This document shows, in pieces, positions 20,950-30,343 of a stretch of DNA of 64,000 nucleotides (position 1 is its first letter; every line of letters begins with the position of its first letter). This DNA comes from an uncultured Alphaproteobacteria bacterium. Its GTDB lineage: Bacteria > Pseudomonadota > Alphaproteobacteria > HIMB59. The position numbers and the translations under genes were made by a program. The notes under the pieces are model-generated. The model did no database searches. It worked only from the letters and a program-made list of their open reading frames with translations, and was not told the DNA's origin. The stretch is taken from NCBI GenBank assembly GCA_902527545.1, contig CABZPR010000004.1:1-64000 (forward strand), written 5' to 3'.

Positions 20950-22023
20950 ATGTCAGATTTTACAAATATTGAAAATATAATTAGTGATGCTCGTAATGGT
21001 AAAATGTATATTTTGGTTGATAGCGAGGATAGAGAGAATGAAGGAGATTTAATTATACCTGCATCTCTTTGTAAGTCAGAACATATCAATTTTATGGCGA
21101 CTTATGGAAGAGGTTTGATTTGTTTATCTATATCTGAGAAGAGAGCAGAGGAATTAAAGCTCCCATTGATGAATCCTGATAATTGGAAAAAAAAGACCAC
21201 AGCTTTTACTGTCTCAATAGAGTCGAGCACTAACATATCTACTGGTATTTCTGCATTTGATAGAGCAGAAACAGTAAAAGCAGCTATAAATCCAAATTTC
21301 AAATCAGGAGATATAGTTAGCCCTGGTCACGTATTTCCATTAATTGCCTGGGATGGTGGAGTTTTAACCAGAGCAGGACATACAGAGGCTGCTGTCGATA
21401 TATCTAGATTAGCTGGATTAAATGACTCTGCAGTAATTTGCGAAATTATGAATGATGACGGTACTATGGCTAGGGTTCCAGATCTGATACCCTATGCAAA
21501 AAAACATTCTTTAAATATAGGGACAATTCAAGACCTTATCGCATATAGAATTAAAAATGATTTACTCATAAAAAAAATTCCTGAAAAGCAACACCAGATT
21601 AAAAATATTTATTCTGACATCTTTGAATTTAATGTTTTTGAAAACACTATTGATGGATTACATCATGCAACATTGCACTTAGGAGATTTATCCAAACAGG
21701 AAAGCGTAATGACAAGAGTTCATCCTGTTCAAGGTTTCGATGACATAATTATGAATTTTAATAATCCCAAAACAAAAGACTTACATGCTTCAATTGAAAA
21801 AATAAAATCTCATGGATCTGGAATTATAGTGCTAATCAATAATCCTATATTAGGAGATCTAGGAAAGTTATCAAATGATGAAAAGGTAAAATATTATGGT
21901 TTAGGAGCTCAAATCCTTAAAAATTTCTCTATTAATAATATTTCTGTACTATCTAATTCACTGAAAGAGGATTTAGACCTTGGTATTTATGGATTAAGAG
22001 TAAACAAAATAGAGAGCCTATGA
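20950..22023 (+). CDS. ribB: DHBP synthase with a degenerate GTP cyclohydrolase II-like C-terminal domain (RibBX-like)
   Basis: DSEDRENEGDLIIPA, AGHTEAAVDISRLAGL intact; C-term has YYGLGAQIL but lacks the SECLTGD/Cys and RQEGRG motifs. Confidence 0.9.
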   Translation: MSDFTNIENIISDARNGKMYILVDSEDRENEGDLIIPASLCKSEHINFMATYGRGLICLSISEKRAEELKLPLMNPDNWKKKTTAFTVSIESSTNISTGISAFDRAETVKAAINPNFKSGDIVSPGHVFPLIAWDGGVLTRAGHTEAAVDISRLAGLNDSAVICEIMNDDGTMARVPDLIPYAKKHSLNIGTIQDLIAYRIKNDLLIKKIPEKQHQIKNIYSDIFEFNVFENTIDGLHHATLHLGDLSKQESVMTRVHPVQGFDDIIMNFNNPKTKDLHASIEKIKSHGSGIIVLINNPILGDLGKLSNDEKVKYYGLGAQILKNFSINNISVLSNSLKEDLDLGIYGLRVNKIESL

Positions 22024-22436
22024 AAAAATTAAAAATAAAAATAGTAGTTGCTGATTATTACAAAGAAATAACTGATCCGTTAACACAATCATGTATTGAG
22101 ATTTTAGAAAAGAGTAAACTTAAATATGAAATTTTAACTGTTCCTGGTGTTTATGAAATTCCTCAAATGATAAAATGGAAAATTAAACCAAATAATTACA
22201 ATTTATTTATCGCCCTAGGATGTGTTATTAAGGGTGAAACATATCATTTTGAAGTTATATCTGACTCTGTTGGAAAAGCACTCTTAGATATAGTAAATCA
22301 AAATAAAAATACGATAATATCTAATGGTATAATAAATTCTTATAACAAGTCTCAAGCGTTAAAAAGATCTAAATCAAAAAATAAAGGAAAAGAAGCGGCT
22401 AATGCTATGGTGAAAATGATCGAATGCTTAATTTAA
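22020..22436 (+). CDS. ribH: 6,7-dimethyl-8-ribityllumazine synthase
   Basis: VPGVYEIPQMI, ALGCVIKGETYHFEVIS, KGKEAANAMVKM. Confidence 0.93.
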   Translation: MKKLKIKIVVADYYKEITDPLTQSCIEILEKSKLKYEILTVPGVYEIPQMIKWKIKPNNYNLFIALGCVIKGETYHFEVISDSVGKALLDIVNQNKNTIISNGIINSYNKSQALKRSKSKNKGKEAANAMVKMIECLI

Positions 22437-22810
22437 ATAGAAACACGAGATTATTTTTCTTTCAATTTATATTTCAAAGAAATTATTCAACTGACTTTGA
22501 GTTAGATGAATTTATAAAACAAAACATAAAAAAAAGACCTTTTAACAAAAAAAAATTACTTTTATTATATGAGAGTTTTAACTCTAATTTAGAAAAAATC
22601 AGAGGACTGATAGATTCTAAGATTATTAAAAAAACAAACAAAATAACAGTTTTCCTTCTATATGCTTTTTGCTCTGAATATCTTTTAAATAAAAAGCAAA
22701 AAAAGATATTAATGGCCGAATATATCAATCTTTCCAAGGATTTTCTTACCCAAGAGGAGGTAAAATACTTCAATTATTTGTTAGATGATGCCTCTAAAAA
22801 AGCACCTTGA
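22424..22810 (+). CDS. nusB: NusB-like transcription antitermination factor, divergent
   Basis: R-x-FFFQFIFQ N-term, length, position after ribH, ILMAEYINLSKDF region. Confidence 0.65.
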   Translation: MLNLNRNTRLFFFQFIFQRNYSTDFELDEFIKQNIKKRPFNKKKLLLLYESFNSNLEKIRGLIDSKIIKKTNKITVFLLYAFCSEYLLNKKQKKILMAEYINLSKDFLTQEEVKYFNYLLDDASKKAP

Positions 22811-22841
22811 AAATAAAATTAAAATAGATTAACAACTTACC

Positions 22842-24965
22842 ATGTCTCAAATACAGTTCTTGCAAATAGTAATATTTGCTGCAATAGCAGCGATTGCTTT
22901 CGGAATATTCACAACTAATAAAATTCTAAGTTTACCTAAAGGCACTAAAAGAATGATAACAATTTCTAGTGCTATTCAAGAAGGAGCTAAGGCTTACCTT
23001 AACCGTCAATACACAACCATATCAATTGTTGGTATTGTAATATTTTTAGCATTCTTTTTAATACCTTTTAAACACATCTATGATGTTCCCGTAGGGTTTC
23101 TTATTGGTGCAGTTTTATCAGGCCTTGCTGGTTATATAGGCATGAACGTCTCAGTAAGAGCAAATGTGATAACAGCTCAAGCTGCAAGTACCTCTTTGAA
23201 AAAAGGTCTTTATGTTGCTTTCAACGCTGGAGCAGTAACAGGGTTGTTGGTAGTTGGACTGGCTTTAGCCGGTATCGCAGGATATTTTATGATACTATAT
23301 TTTGGATTTGATAGAACAGGAAGAGAACTTATTGAACCGTTAGTCGCTCTTGGTTTTGGATCTTCATTAATTTCCATATTTGCAAGATTGGGTGGGGGAA
23401 TTTTTACAAAAGGAGCAGACGTTGGAGCTGATCTGGTTGGAAAGGTAGAAAAAAATATACCTGAGGACGATCCAAGAAATCCAGCTGTGATAGCAGATAA
23501 CGTAGGAGACAACGTTGGAGACTGTGCAGGTATGGCAGCAGATTTATTCGAAACTTACGTTGTTTCAATTGTAGCAACAATGGTTCTAGCTATTATCTTT
23601 CAAGGAACTGTTAGTGAGCTAACTATTTATCCGTTATTAATCGCAGGCTCTAGTATATTAGCATCTATTATTGGCTCAAAGTTTGTATCAATCTCTACTC
23701 CAAAATCTTCAATTATGGGAGCATTGTACAAAGGCTTTTTCATGACATTATTTATTTCTATAATTTTATTTGCACTTATAACTCAATATTCAATTGGCTT
23801 TGATCAATTTTTTCAATTAGGAGACAAGTGGTACAATGGAATGGATTTATTTCTTTGTGCGGTTTACGGACTAATAATCACTTTAGCGCTTGTTTTTATT
23901 ACAGAATATTACACAAGTACTGAGTATAGACCTGTAAAAAGTGTTGCTGAGGCATCTCAAACTGGTCATGCAACTAATATTATACAAGGACTGGCTATGG
24001 GCATGGAATCCACAGCAATACCTGTCTTAATTATCTGTGCAGGAATAGGCCTTACTTTTTCAACTGCTGGATTATTTGGTATAGCAATAGCAGTTACATC
24101 AATGTTGGCTCTTGCTGGTATGGTCGTTGCTTTAGATGCATATGGACCCGTTACAGATAATGCAGGCGGTATAGCCGAAATGTCAGGTTTGAATAAGAGA
24201 GTAAGAGAAAGAACAGATGCATTAGACGCAGTTGGTAATACTACAAAAGCTGTCACTAAAGGATATGCTATTGGATCAGCAGGATTAGGTGCATTAGTTT
24301 TATTTGCTGCTTACACTGAAGATCTTAAATTCTTTAAACAAGAAACCGGTAATAATGCTTTTAATGTGTCATTTGATTTATCAGAGCCTTACGTGATAAT
24401 CGGACTATTACTAGGTGGGTTGTTACCTTTCTTATTTAGCGCTTTAAGTATGACGGCAGTAGGCAGAGCAGCTGGCTCAGTTGTTTTAGAGGTCAGACAA
24501 CAGTTTAAAGAAAAAAAAGGCATAATGTCTGGAAAAGATAAACCTGACTATGGCAGGTGTGTTGATATACTAACAAAGGCAGCAATTAAAGAGATGATCA
24601 TCCCATCTTTATTACCTGTGCTTTCGCCAGTAATTATTTTCTTTGGCGTTTATTCCCTTACAGGTAGTGTCAATACAGCCTTTCAAGCACTTGGAGCTCT
24701 ATTAATAGGAGTTATAGTTACTGGTTTCTTCGTAGCTATATCAATGACTGCCGGTGGTGGTGCATGGGATAACGCAAAAAAATATATCGAAGATGGTAAC
24801 TTAGGTGGGAAAGGTAGTGAGACCCATAAAGCCTCTGTTACCGGAGACACTGTTGGCGATCCTTATAAGGATACAGCTGGCCCGGCTGTTAACCCAATGA
24901 TTAAAATAACAAATATAGTTTCAATCTTATTGCTCTCAATAGTTGTTCATTTAAATATTATTTAG
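22842..24965 (+). CDS. hppA: Membrane-bound proton-pumping pyrophosphatase, K+-independent type
   Basis: [45 protein letters not shown] signature with Lys. Confidence 0.97.
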   Translation: MSQIQFLQIVIFAAIAAIAFGIFTTNKILSLPKGTKRMITISSAIQEGAKAYLNRQYTTISIVGIVIFLAFFLIPFKHIYDVPVGFLIGAVLSGLAGYIGMNVSVRANVITAQAASTSLKKGLYVAFNAGAVTGLLVVGLALAGIAGYFMILYFGFDRTGRELIEPLVALGFGSSLISIFARLGGGIFTKGADVGADLVGKVEKNIPEDDPRNPAVIADNVGDNVGDCAGMAADLFETYVVSIVATMVLAIIFQGTVSELTIYPLLIAGSSILASIIGSKFVSISTPKSSIMGALYKGFFMTLFISIILFALITQYSIGFDQFFQLGDKWYNGMDLFLCAVYGLIITLALVFITEYYTSTEYRPVKSVAEASQTGHATNIIQGLAMGMESTAIPVLIICAGIGLTFSTAGLFGIAIAVTSMLALAGMVVALDAYGPVTDNAGGIAEMSGLNKRVRERTDALDAVGNTTKAVTKGYAIGSAGLGALVLFAAYTEDLKFFKQETGNNAFNVSFDLSEPYVIIGLLLGGLLPFLFSALSMTAVGRAAGSVVLEVRQQFKEKKGIMSGKDKPDYGRCVDILTKAAIKEMIIPSLLPVLSPVIIFFGVYSLTGSVNTAFQALGALLIGVIVTGFFVAISMTAGGGAWDNAKKYIEDGNLGGKGSETHKASVTGDTVGDPYKDTAGPAVNPMIKITNIVSILLLSIVVHLNII

Positions 24966-25294
24966 TTTAAGTTAATTTCTTCAACGGACCTTAAAATATT
25001 ATTTTCAAATTTAAGTTTTAAGGTCTTGTTGTAGACTGTTTGCTTGAATGCAGCAATTCCTGTTTTTTTATCCGTTCTATAAATCCACAAATTATCTGAG
25101 TTTTCTTTTATCAAAGGAGGTCCAATAATGGCTAACACATCATCTTTTGAGTAATTAATTTTTTGAAAATTTTCTTTAATTTCATGCATACTGTTTTCTG
25201 AAATACCAGAAAAATACACCTCTTTAGAACAAGAAAATAAAATTATTGAGCATAATAAGACTATAAAAATAAAAGGTATTTTTAAAATATTCAC
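24962..25294 (-). CDS. bamE: BamE/SmpA-like outer membrane assembly lipoprotein
   Basis: Lipobox [30 protein letters not shown]. Confidence 0.8.
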   Translation of the reverse strand: MNILKIPFIFIVLLCSIILFSCSKEVYFSGISENSMHEIKENFQKINYSKDDVLAIIGPPLIKENSDNLWIYRTDKKTGIAAFKQTVYNKTLKLKFENNILRSVEEINLN

Positions 25295-25343
25295 AATAAA
25301 AACAAATAAGGTATAAGTTTCCTTAAAGCAATAATAAACATTT

Positions 25344-26348
25344 ATGAGTAAGTATATAATTAACCTTGACCTACACGGAGGAGATTTTGCCCCACAATCA
25401 GTTCTAGAAGGGGCAATAATAGCTCAAACGAAAAATCCATCCATTAACTTTAATTTACATTCTGATAGGCATATTTATGAAAAATTTAGTCCATCTTTTT
25501 TAGAGTTATTTGCTAGTTCTAAATGGACACAATCTGAAAATTTTATCTCTCCAGATATGAAACCAAGTGACGCTTTAAAAAAGGACAATCGAAATAGTTC
25601 TATGTCAAATGCTATTTTAAATTTAAAAGAAAACAAAAATCAAATAACTATCTCTGCAGGAAACACTGGTGCCATGATGGCTTACTCAACTGTATATCTA
25701 AGAACCATTGAAAATATTACAAGACCTGCAATTGCATCATTTTTTCCTTCAGAAAAACATCCGGTATGTTTTTTAGATTTGGGCGCAAATGCAGAGTGTA
25801 ACTCAGAAAATCTTTTAGATTTTGCTGTTATGGGCAGTACTTATTACAAAGTTCTTTATCCAAAAATTGATACCAAAGTAGCACTGTTAAATATTGGATC
25901 AGAAGAACTTAAAGGAAATAATTTAATTCAAGAGACACATGAATTAATGAAAAGCGATAAAAGAATAAATTATCAAGGATTTGTTGAAGCAGATGAGATA
26001 ACTTCAACAAACAACCATGTTATTGTTACAGATGGGTTTTCTGGAAATATTGCGCTGAAAACAGCTGAAGGGGTATCTAAATTTATAACTGACTCTCTAA
26101 AAAAAAGTCTTACCTCCTCATCTTATTCAAAAATACTTTCTTTACTATTAAAAAAAAATTTCAAAGACTTTAAAAATTTAATTGATCCCAGAAACTATAA
26201 TGGCGGAATGTTTATAGGAGTAAATGGTGTTGTAATTAAAAGTCATGGAAATGCTGACTCACATGCGTTTGCAAATGCTATAGACTTTGGTGTAAAATGT
26301 ATTGACTGTGATTTATTAAATGAGATTAAGAAAAATGTCTCGAGATAA
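25344..26348 (+). CDS. plsX: Phosphate acyltransferase PlsX
   Basis: NLDLHGGDFAPQSVLEGA, SAGNTGAMMA, VTDGFSGNIALKTAEG. Confidence 0.95.
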   Translation: MSKYIINLDLHGGDFAPQSVLEGAIIAQTKNPSINFNLHSDRHIYEKFSPSFLELFASSKWTQSENFISPDMKPSDALKKDNRNSSMSNAILNLKENKNQITISAGNTGAMMAYSTVYLRTIENITRPAIASFFPSEKHPVCFLDLGANAECNSENLLDFAVMGSTYYKVLYPKIDTKVALLNIGSEELKGNNLIQETHELMKSDKRINYQGFVEADEITSTNNHVIVTDGFSGNIALKTAEGVSKFITDSLKKSLTSSSYSKILSLLLKKNFKDFKNLIDPRNYNGGMFIGVNGVVIKSHGNADSHAFANAIDFGVKCIDCDLLNEIKKNVSR

Positions 26349-26610
26349 AGCAACTAGAGAAACTATTGCTAAGCAAATATCTATTGAATTTGGTATAGCA
26401 TACTCCACAGTTTACAAAAAAATCGATAAAATTCTTGAAATTTGGAGCAATGAAATGATTAATACTAATTTATCAATAAGTAATATTGGCTCATTTAAAA
26501 TAAAAAAAAAAAATGAGAGAATAGGTAGAAATCCAAAAACTAAAGAGGAGCATTTAATTAAATCAAGAAAAGTTATTAGTTTTAAAAAATCAAATAAATT
26601 AGTCTTATGA
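26335..26610 (+). CDS. ihfA: IHF alpha/HU family DNA-binding protein, divergent (listed ORF starts at 26320)
   Basis: NIGSFKIKKKNERIGRNPKTKEEHLIKSRKVISFKKSNKL. Confidence 0.8.
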   Translation: MSRDKATRETIAKQISIEFGIAYSTVYKKIDKILEIWSNEMINTNLSISNIGSFKIKKKNERIGRNPKTKEEHLIKSRKVISFKKSNKLVL

Positions 26611-26915
26611 ACAAAAATTTTTACAATATTGATGATGTATCTAAATTAGTGGGAGAGCAGAAACATACAATCAGATTTTGGGAGAGTAGAATCAAAAAAC
26701 TTAAAGTTGTTAGAACTCAATCTGGGCATAGATTATATGATTATGAGAACTTACTTCTTCTAAAAAAAATAAAATACTTACTTGATGTTCAAAAATTAAC
26801 TATTGATGGTGTTAATAATTATTTATCAAAATCAAAACTTAAAATGAATTCACCAGATGATAATATCGTTTCAGATTTGAAGGATTTATTAGGACTATTA
26901 AAAAAGTCCAGATAA
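26607..26915 (+). CDS. MerR family transcriptional regulator
   Basis: YNIDDVSKLVGEQKHTIRFWE...RTQSGHRLYDYENLLLLKKIKYLL. Confidence 0.92.
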   Translation: MNKNFYNIDDVSKLVGEQKHTIRFWESRIKKLKVVRTQSGHRLYDYENLLLLKKIKYLLDVQKLTIDGVNNYLSKSKLKMNSPDDNIVSDLKDLLGLLKKSR

Positions 26916-26916
26916 T

Positions 26917-26993
26917 CGGGGGTTAGCTCAGTCTGGTAGAGTGCGCGTCTGGGGGGCGTGAGGTCGCTGGTTCAAGTCCAGTACCCCCGACCA
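26917..26993 (+). tRNA. tRNA-Pro (anticodon GGG), encoded CCA
   Basis: Acceptor CGGGGGT/ACCCCCG, loop CTGGGGG, T-arm CTGGTTCAAGTCCAG, ACCA end. Confidence 0.94.
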
Positions 26994-27037
26994 AAAAAAT
27001 GAAAATAATGTTTAAAAATTAAGTTTATTTTCAATTT

Positions 27038-27103
27038 ATGTTGAAAATTTTATCTATAATCCTTGCTTTTTTAATGATTTTACTTATATTCCCTCTATCG
27101 TGA
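27038..27103 (+). CDS. Putative 21-aa hydrophobic peptide overlapping the rplM start
   Basis: ATG...TGA gives [21 protein letters not shown]; stop overlaps the rplM GTG as GTGA; no clear SD. Confidence 0.3.
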   Translation: MLKILSIILAFLMILLIFPLS

Positions 27104-27567
27104 AAACTACTACTTTAAAAAAATCTGAATTTCAAAAAGCATGGCATTTGCTGGACGCTACTAATATTTCTGTTGGAAGGCTTGCTTCAAGGGTAAGTTT
27201 AATTCTTAAAGGTAAAAACAAACCACAATATTCCCCTAATTTACCAGTCGGAGATGGTGTGATTATTATTAACACAGATAAAATAAAATTTTCAGGTAAT
27301 AAAAACACTGACAAAAAATATTATAAACACACTGGTCACCCTGGTGGTATTAAAGAAACTACACCTGACAAACTAAAAGAAAATAATAAATCTGATGAGA
27401 TTATTAAAAAAGCAATAAAAGGTATGCTTCCAAACTCTCCTTTATTTAGAGACCTTATGAAAAATAATATCAAACTTTATAGAGATGCTAATCATCCACA
27501 TGAGTCTCAAAATCCAAAAAACTTAGATTTTAAGTCTATTAATAGGAAGAATGAAGTAAATGTCTGA
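27100..27567 (+). CDS. rplM: 50S ribosomal protein L13
   Basis: [40 protein letters not shown] start. Confidence 0.97.
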   Translation: MKTTTLKKSEFQKAWHLLDATNISVGRLASRVSLILKGKNKPQYSPNLPVGDGVIIINTDKIKFSGNKNTDKKYYKHTGHPGGIKETTPDKLKENNKSDEIIKKAIKGMLPNSPLFRDLMKNNIKLYRDANHPHESQNPKNLDFKSINRKNEVNV

Positions 27568-27949
27568 TCAAGTCTATAGTACCGGAAGACGTAAAGAGTC
27601 TATAGCAAGAGTTTGGGTTTCTAATGGAACAGGAAATATAACAATTAATAAAAAAAACATTGATGATTATTTTCCTGATAAAGCACTAAGAATGATAATT
27701 AACCAACCATTAGAGGTTGCAAAAAAATCAGACTCTGTGGATCTTAGAATTACAGTATTAGGTGGAGGTTTATCTGGTCAAGCTGGAGCTATCAAACATG
27801 GACTTAGCAGAGCTTTAACAAAAATAGATCCAAACACCAAAGATGTTTTAAAGAAAAATGGGTTTTTAACAAGAGACTCCAGAACAGTAGAACGAAAAAA
27901 GTATGGTAGGCAAAAAGCTAGACGAAGTTTTCAGTTCTCTAAAAGATAA
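27560..27949 (+). CDS. rpsI: 30S ribosomal protein S9
   Basis: [57 protein letters not shown]. Confidence 0.98.
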   Translation: MSDQVYSTGRRKESIARVWVSNGTGNITINKKNIDDYFPDKALRMIINQPLEVAKKSDSVDLRITVLGGGLSGQAGAIKHGLSRALTKIDPNTKDVLKKNGFLTRDSRTVERKKYGRQKARRSFQFSKR

Positions 27950-28124
27950 TTTATTATTTATTTTTTCTGTCATTTCACTATCAATAATTACTATTTCTTG
28001 CGAAAGATCATTCCAAAATTTTGATAAAAATTTGATGGAAAAGAAAAAAGAATTAGAGGAATTCAACGAAAAGAGTAGTATTAGAAAAGAACAAATTTTA
28101 AAATCTCAAAATGAACAAGATTAA
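27903..28124 (+). CDS. Small hypothetical protein with one predicted TM segment, overlapping the rpsI 3' end
   Basis: 73 codons between rpsI and hom; hydrophobic stretch [17 protein letters not shown] then charged tail. Confidence 0.4.
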   Translation: MVGKKLDEVFSSLKDNLLFIFSVISLSIITISCERSFQNFDKNLMEKKKELEEFNEKSSIRKEQILKSQNEQD

Positions 28125-29397
28125 AATAGCAATTTTAGGTTTAGGAGTCGTAGGCTCTCATGTTGTAAAGTTATTAGAAAAAAATTCATATATTTTAGAT
28201 GATACTAAATGTGAAATAGTTGCTATTGGCGCAAAAAATAAGAAAAAGAAAAGAATAATCAATATTAGCAAATACAAATGGGTAGGCGATTATAAGACCT
28301 TAATCCAATTTAAACCTGACTTAATAATTGAAACTATTGGAGGTACAGGAAAGTACATAAATGATCTATATAAATTTTGTTTAAAAAATAAAATATCTCT
28401 TATTACTGCTAATAAGGCTCAATTAGCAGAAAAGTCTAATCTGTTTTTTGAAGGCTTTGATAAGTCGAATTTATTTTTAGGTTTTGAGGCTGCTGTATTG
28501 GGCGCTGTACCAGTAATAAGAATGATAGAGAATAGTATTCACCCATCAAAGGTTAATTCAATTTATGGAATTTTTAATGGCACAACTAACTATATTATTT
28601 CAAAAATGTATGAAAATAAGATCAGTTTCAAACAAACATTAGAACAAGCTATAAAAAATGGATTTGCTGAACAAGACTCTAGTGCTGATTTATCAGGAAA
28701 AGATGCTATGCACAAACTTGTTTTACTCTCAAATATATCTTTTGGAAAAAAGTTTAAATTTTCTGATATGCGCTACGATGGAATTGAAAATATTAAGCTA
28801 ATAGATTTAGAACAAGGTCTTAACCTTGGTTATAAATTAAAACTTGTCTCTTTAACAGAGAGATATAAAGATAAGTTTTTTTCATCCGTGGCACCCTGTT
28901 TTGTGCCAGAGTCAAGTTTGATTGCAAAAACTAATTTTGAAGAAAACGTTATTACTTTAGAAGGTGAGAATTTTTTAAAAACTAGCTTAGTTGGCAAAGG
29001 AGCAGGAGGTTACCCAACAGCCACTTCTATTATCTCAGATATTAAGAGATTTATTAATTATTCTTCTATTAAAGGTATTTTTATAAAAAAATACTCACAA
29101 ATGTTGAATGCAAAGTTTGTCAATCAATCTCAAAGAATTAGACCATATTACTTAAGAATGTCTGTGCTCAATAAAGTTGGTGTTCTTAAATCGATTGCCC
29201 AATTATTTTCTCAAAAATCAATTTCCATAAAATCTATAATTCAATTGAATACTAATAATGAAAAAGTTGTTCCTATAATTATTATATCTGATCCTGTTGG
29301 TATTAAAAATATCACTCAAGTTGTAAATAATTTAAAGAAGACAAGTTTTATTAAAAACGAGATATCAGTTATCAGGATAGAGGAAAATATTGGATAG
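28111..29397 (+). CDS. hom: Homoserine dehydrogenase
   Basis: AILGLGVVGSHVVKLL, ANKAQLAEK, GIFNGTTNYI, ACT domain. Confidence 0.96.
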   Translation: MNKIKIAILGLGVVGSHVVKLLEKNSYILDDTKCEIVAIGAKNKKKKRIINISKYKWVGDYKTLIQFKPDLIIETIGGTGKYINDLYKFCLKNKISLITANKAQLAEKSNLFFEGFDKSNLFLGFEAAVLGAVPVIRMIENSIHPSKVNSIYGIFNGTTNYIISKMYENKISFKQTLEQAIKNGFAEQDSSADLSGKDAMHKLVLLSNISFGKKFKFSDMRYDGIENIKLIDLEQGLNLGYKLKLVSLTERYKDKFFSSVAPCFVPESSLIAKTNFEENVITLEGENFLKTSLVGKGAGGYPTATSIISDIKRFINYSSIKGIFIKKYSQMLNAKFVNQSQRIRPYYLRMSVLNKVGVLKSIAQLFSQKSISIKSIIQLNTNNEKVVPIIIISDPVGIKNITQVVNNLKKTSFIKNEISVIRIEENIG

Positions 29398-30343
29398 AAA
29401 TCTTGCTATTGAGTTAGTTCGAGTTTCTGAATTTGCTGCATTAGCTGCCTCTAAACATATTGGAAGAGGAAATGAAAAGGCAGCTGACCAGGCTGCAGTT
29501 GACGCAATGAGAAAATGTCTAAATTCCCTTACAATATCTGGGACAGTAGTTATAGGTGAGGGTGAGAGAGATGAAGCACCCATGCTCTACATAGGTGAGA
29601 AAGTTGGTCAGGGTGGCCCTAGTGTGGATATAGCCCTTGATCCTTTAGAGGGCACTACAATTACTGCAAAAGGTGGAGAGAACGCTATGGCTGTTATTGC
29701 TTTGGCTCAAGAGGGTGGTTTTTTAAATGCACCAGATGTCTATATGAGAAAAATTTCAGCTAAGGTTGAAAATGAAAATGTTGTATCTCTCAGCCAAGAT
29801 CTTAGATCAAATATTAAAGCACTGGCAGGATATAAAAAAATTAATACTGAGGATTTAGTAATATGTGTTTTAGATCGAGAAAGACACCAAGAAGATATTG
29901 AAATAATAAGATCTGCAGGTGCTAGAATAAAAATTATTGGTGATGGTGATGTCAGTGCTGTAATTTCTTCTGTCATAGATAGCAGTAACATTGATATGTA
30001 TTACGGTATCGGTGGCGCTCCAGAAGGTGTACTAGCTGCCGCCGCTTTACAATGTGTTGGAGGATATTTAGAGGGACAACTTATTTTTTATAATGACCAA
30101 GAAACTGATAGAGCAAAAAAAACTGGCATAACAAATTTAGATAAAATTTATAAGCTAAACGATCTAGCTACAGGAGATGTTATGTTTTCTGCTACAGGTG
30201 TAACTGATGGTACAATGCTTCGTGGAATTAATATAAACAAGAATTTTGCCACAACACACTCTATTGTGATGCGTTCAAAAACAGGAACTATTAGAGAGAT
30301 TGATGGAAAACACAACTTTGACATCAAACAACTTGACTACTGA
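29390..30343 (+). CDS. glpX: Class II fructose-1,6-bisphosphatase
   Basis: GNEKAADQAAVDAMR, VIGEGERDEAPMLYIGE, DPLEGT; TTG start. Confidence 0.96.
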   Translation: MDRNLAIELVRVSEFAALAASKHIGRGNEKAADQAAVDAMRKCLNSLTISGTVVIGEGERDEAPMLYIGEKVGQGGPSVDIALDPLEGTTITAKGGENAMAVIALAQEGGFLNAPDVYMRKISAKVENENVVSLSQDLRSNIKALAGYKKINTEDLVICVLDRERHQEDIEIIRSAGARIKIIGDGDVSAVISSVIDSSNIDMYYGIGGAPEGVLAAAALQCVGGYLEGQLIFYNDQETDRAKKTGITNLDKIYKLNDLATGDVMFSATGVTDGTMLRGININKNFATTHSIVMRSKTGTIREIDGKHNFDIKQLDY

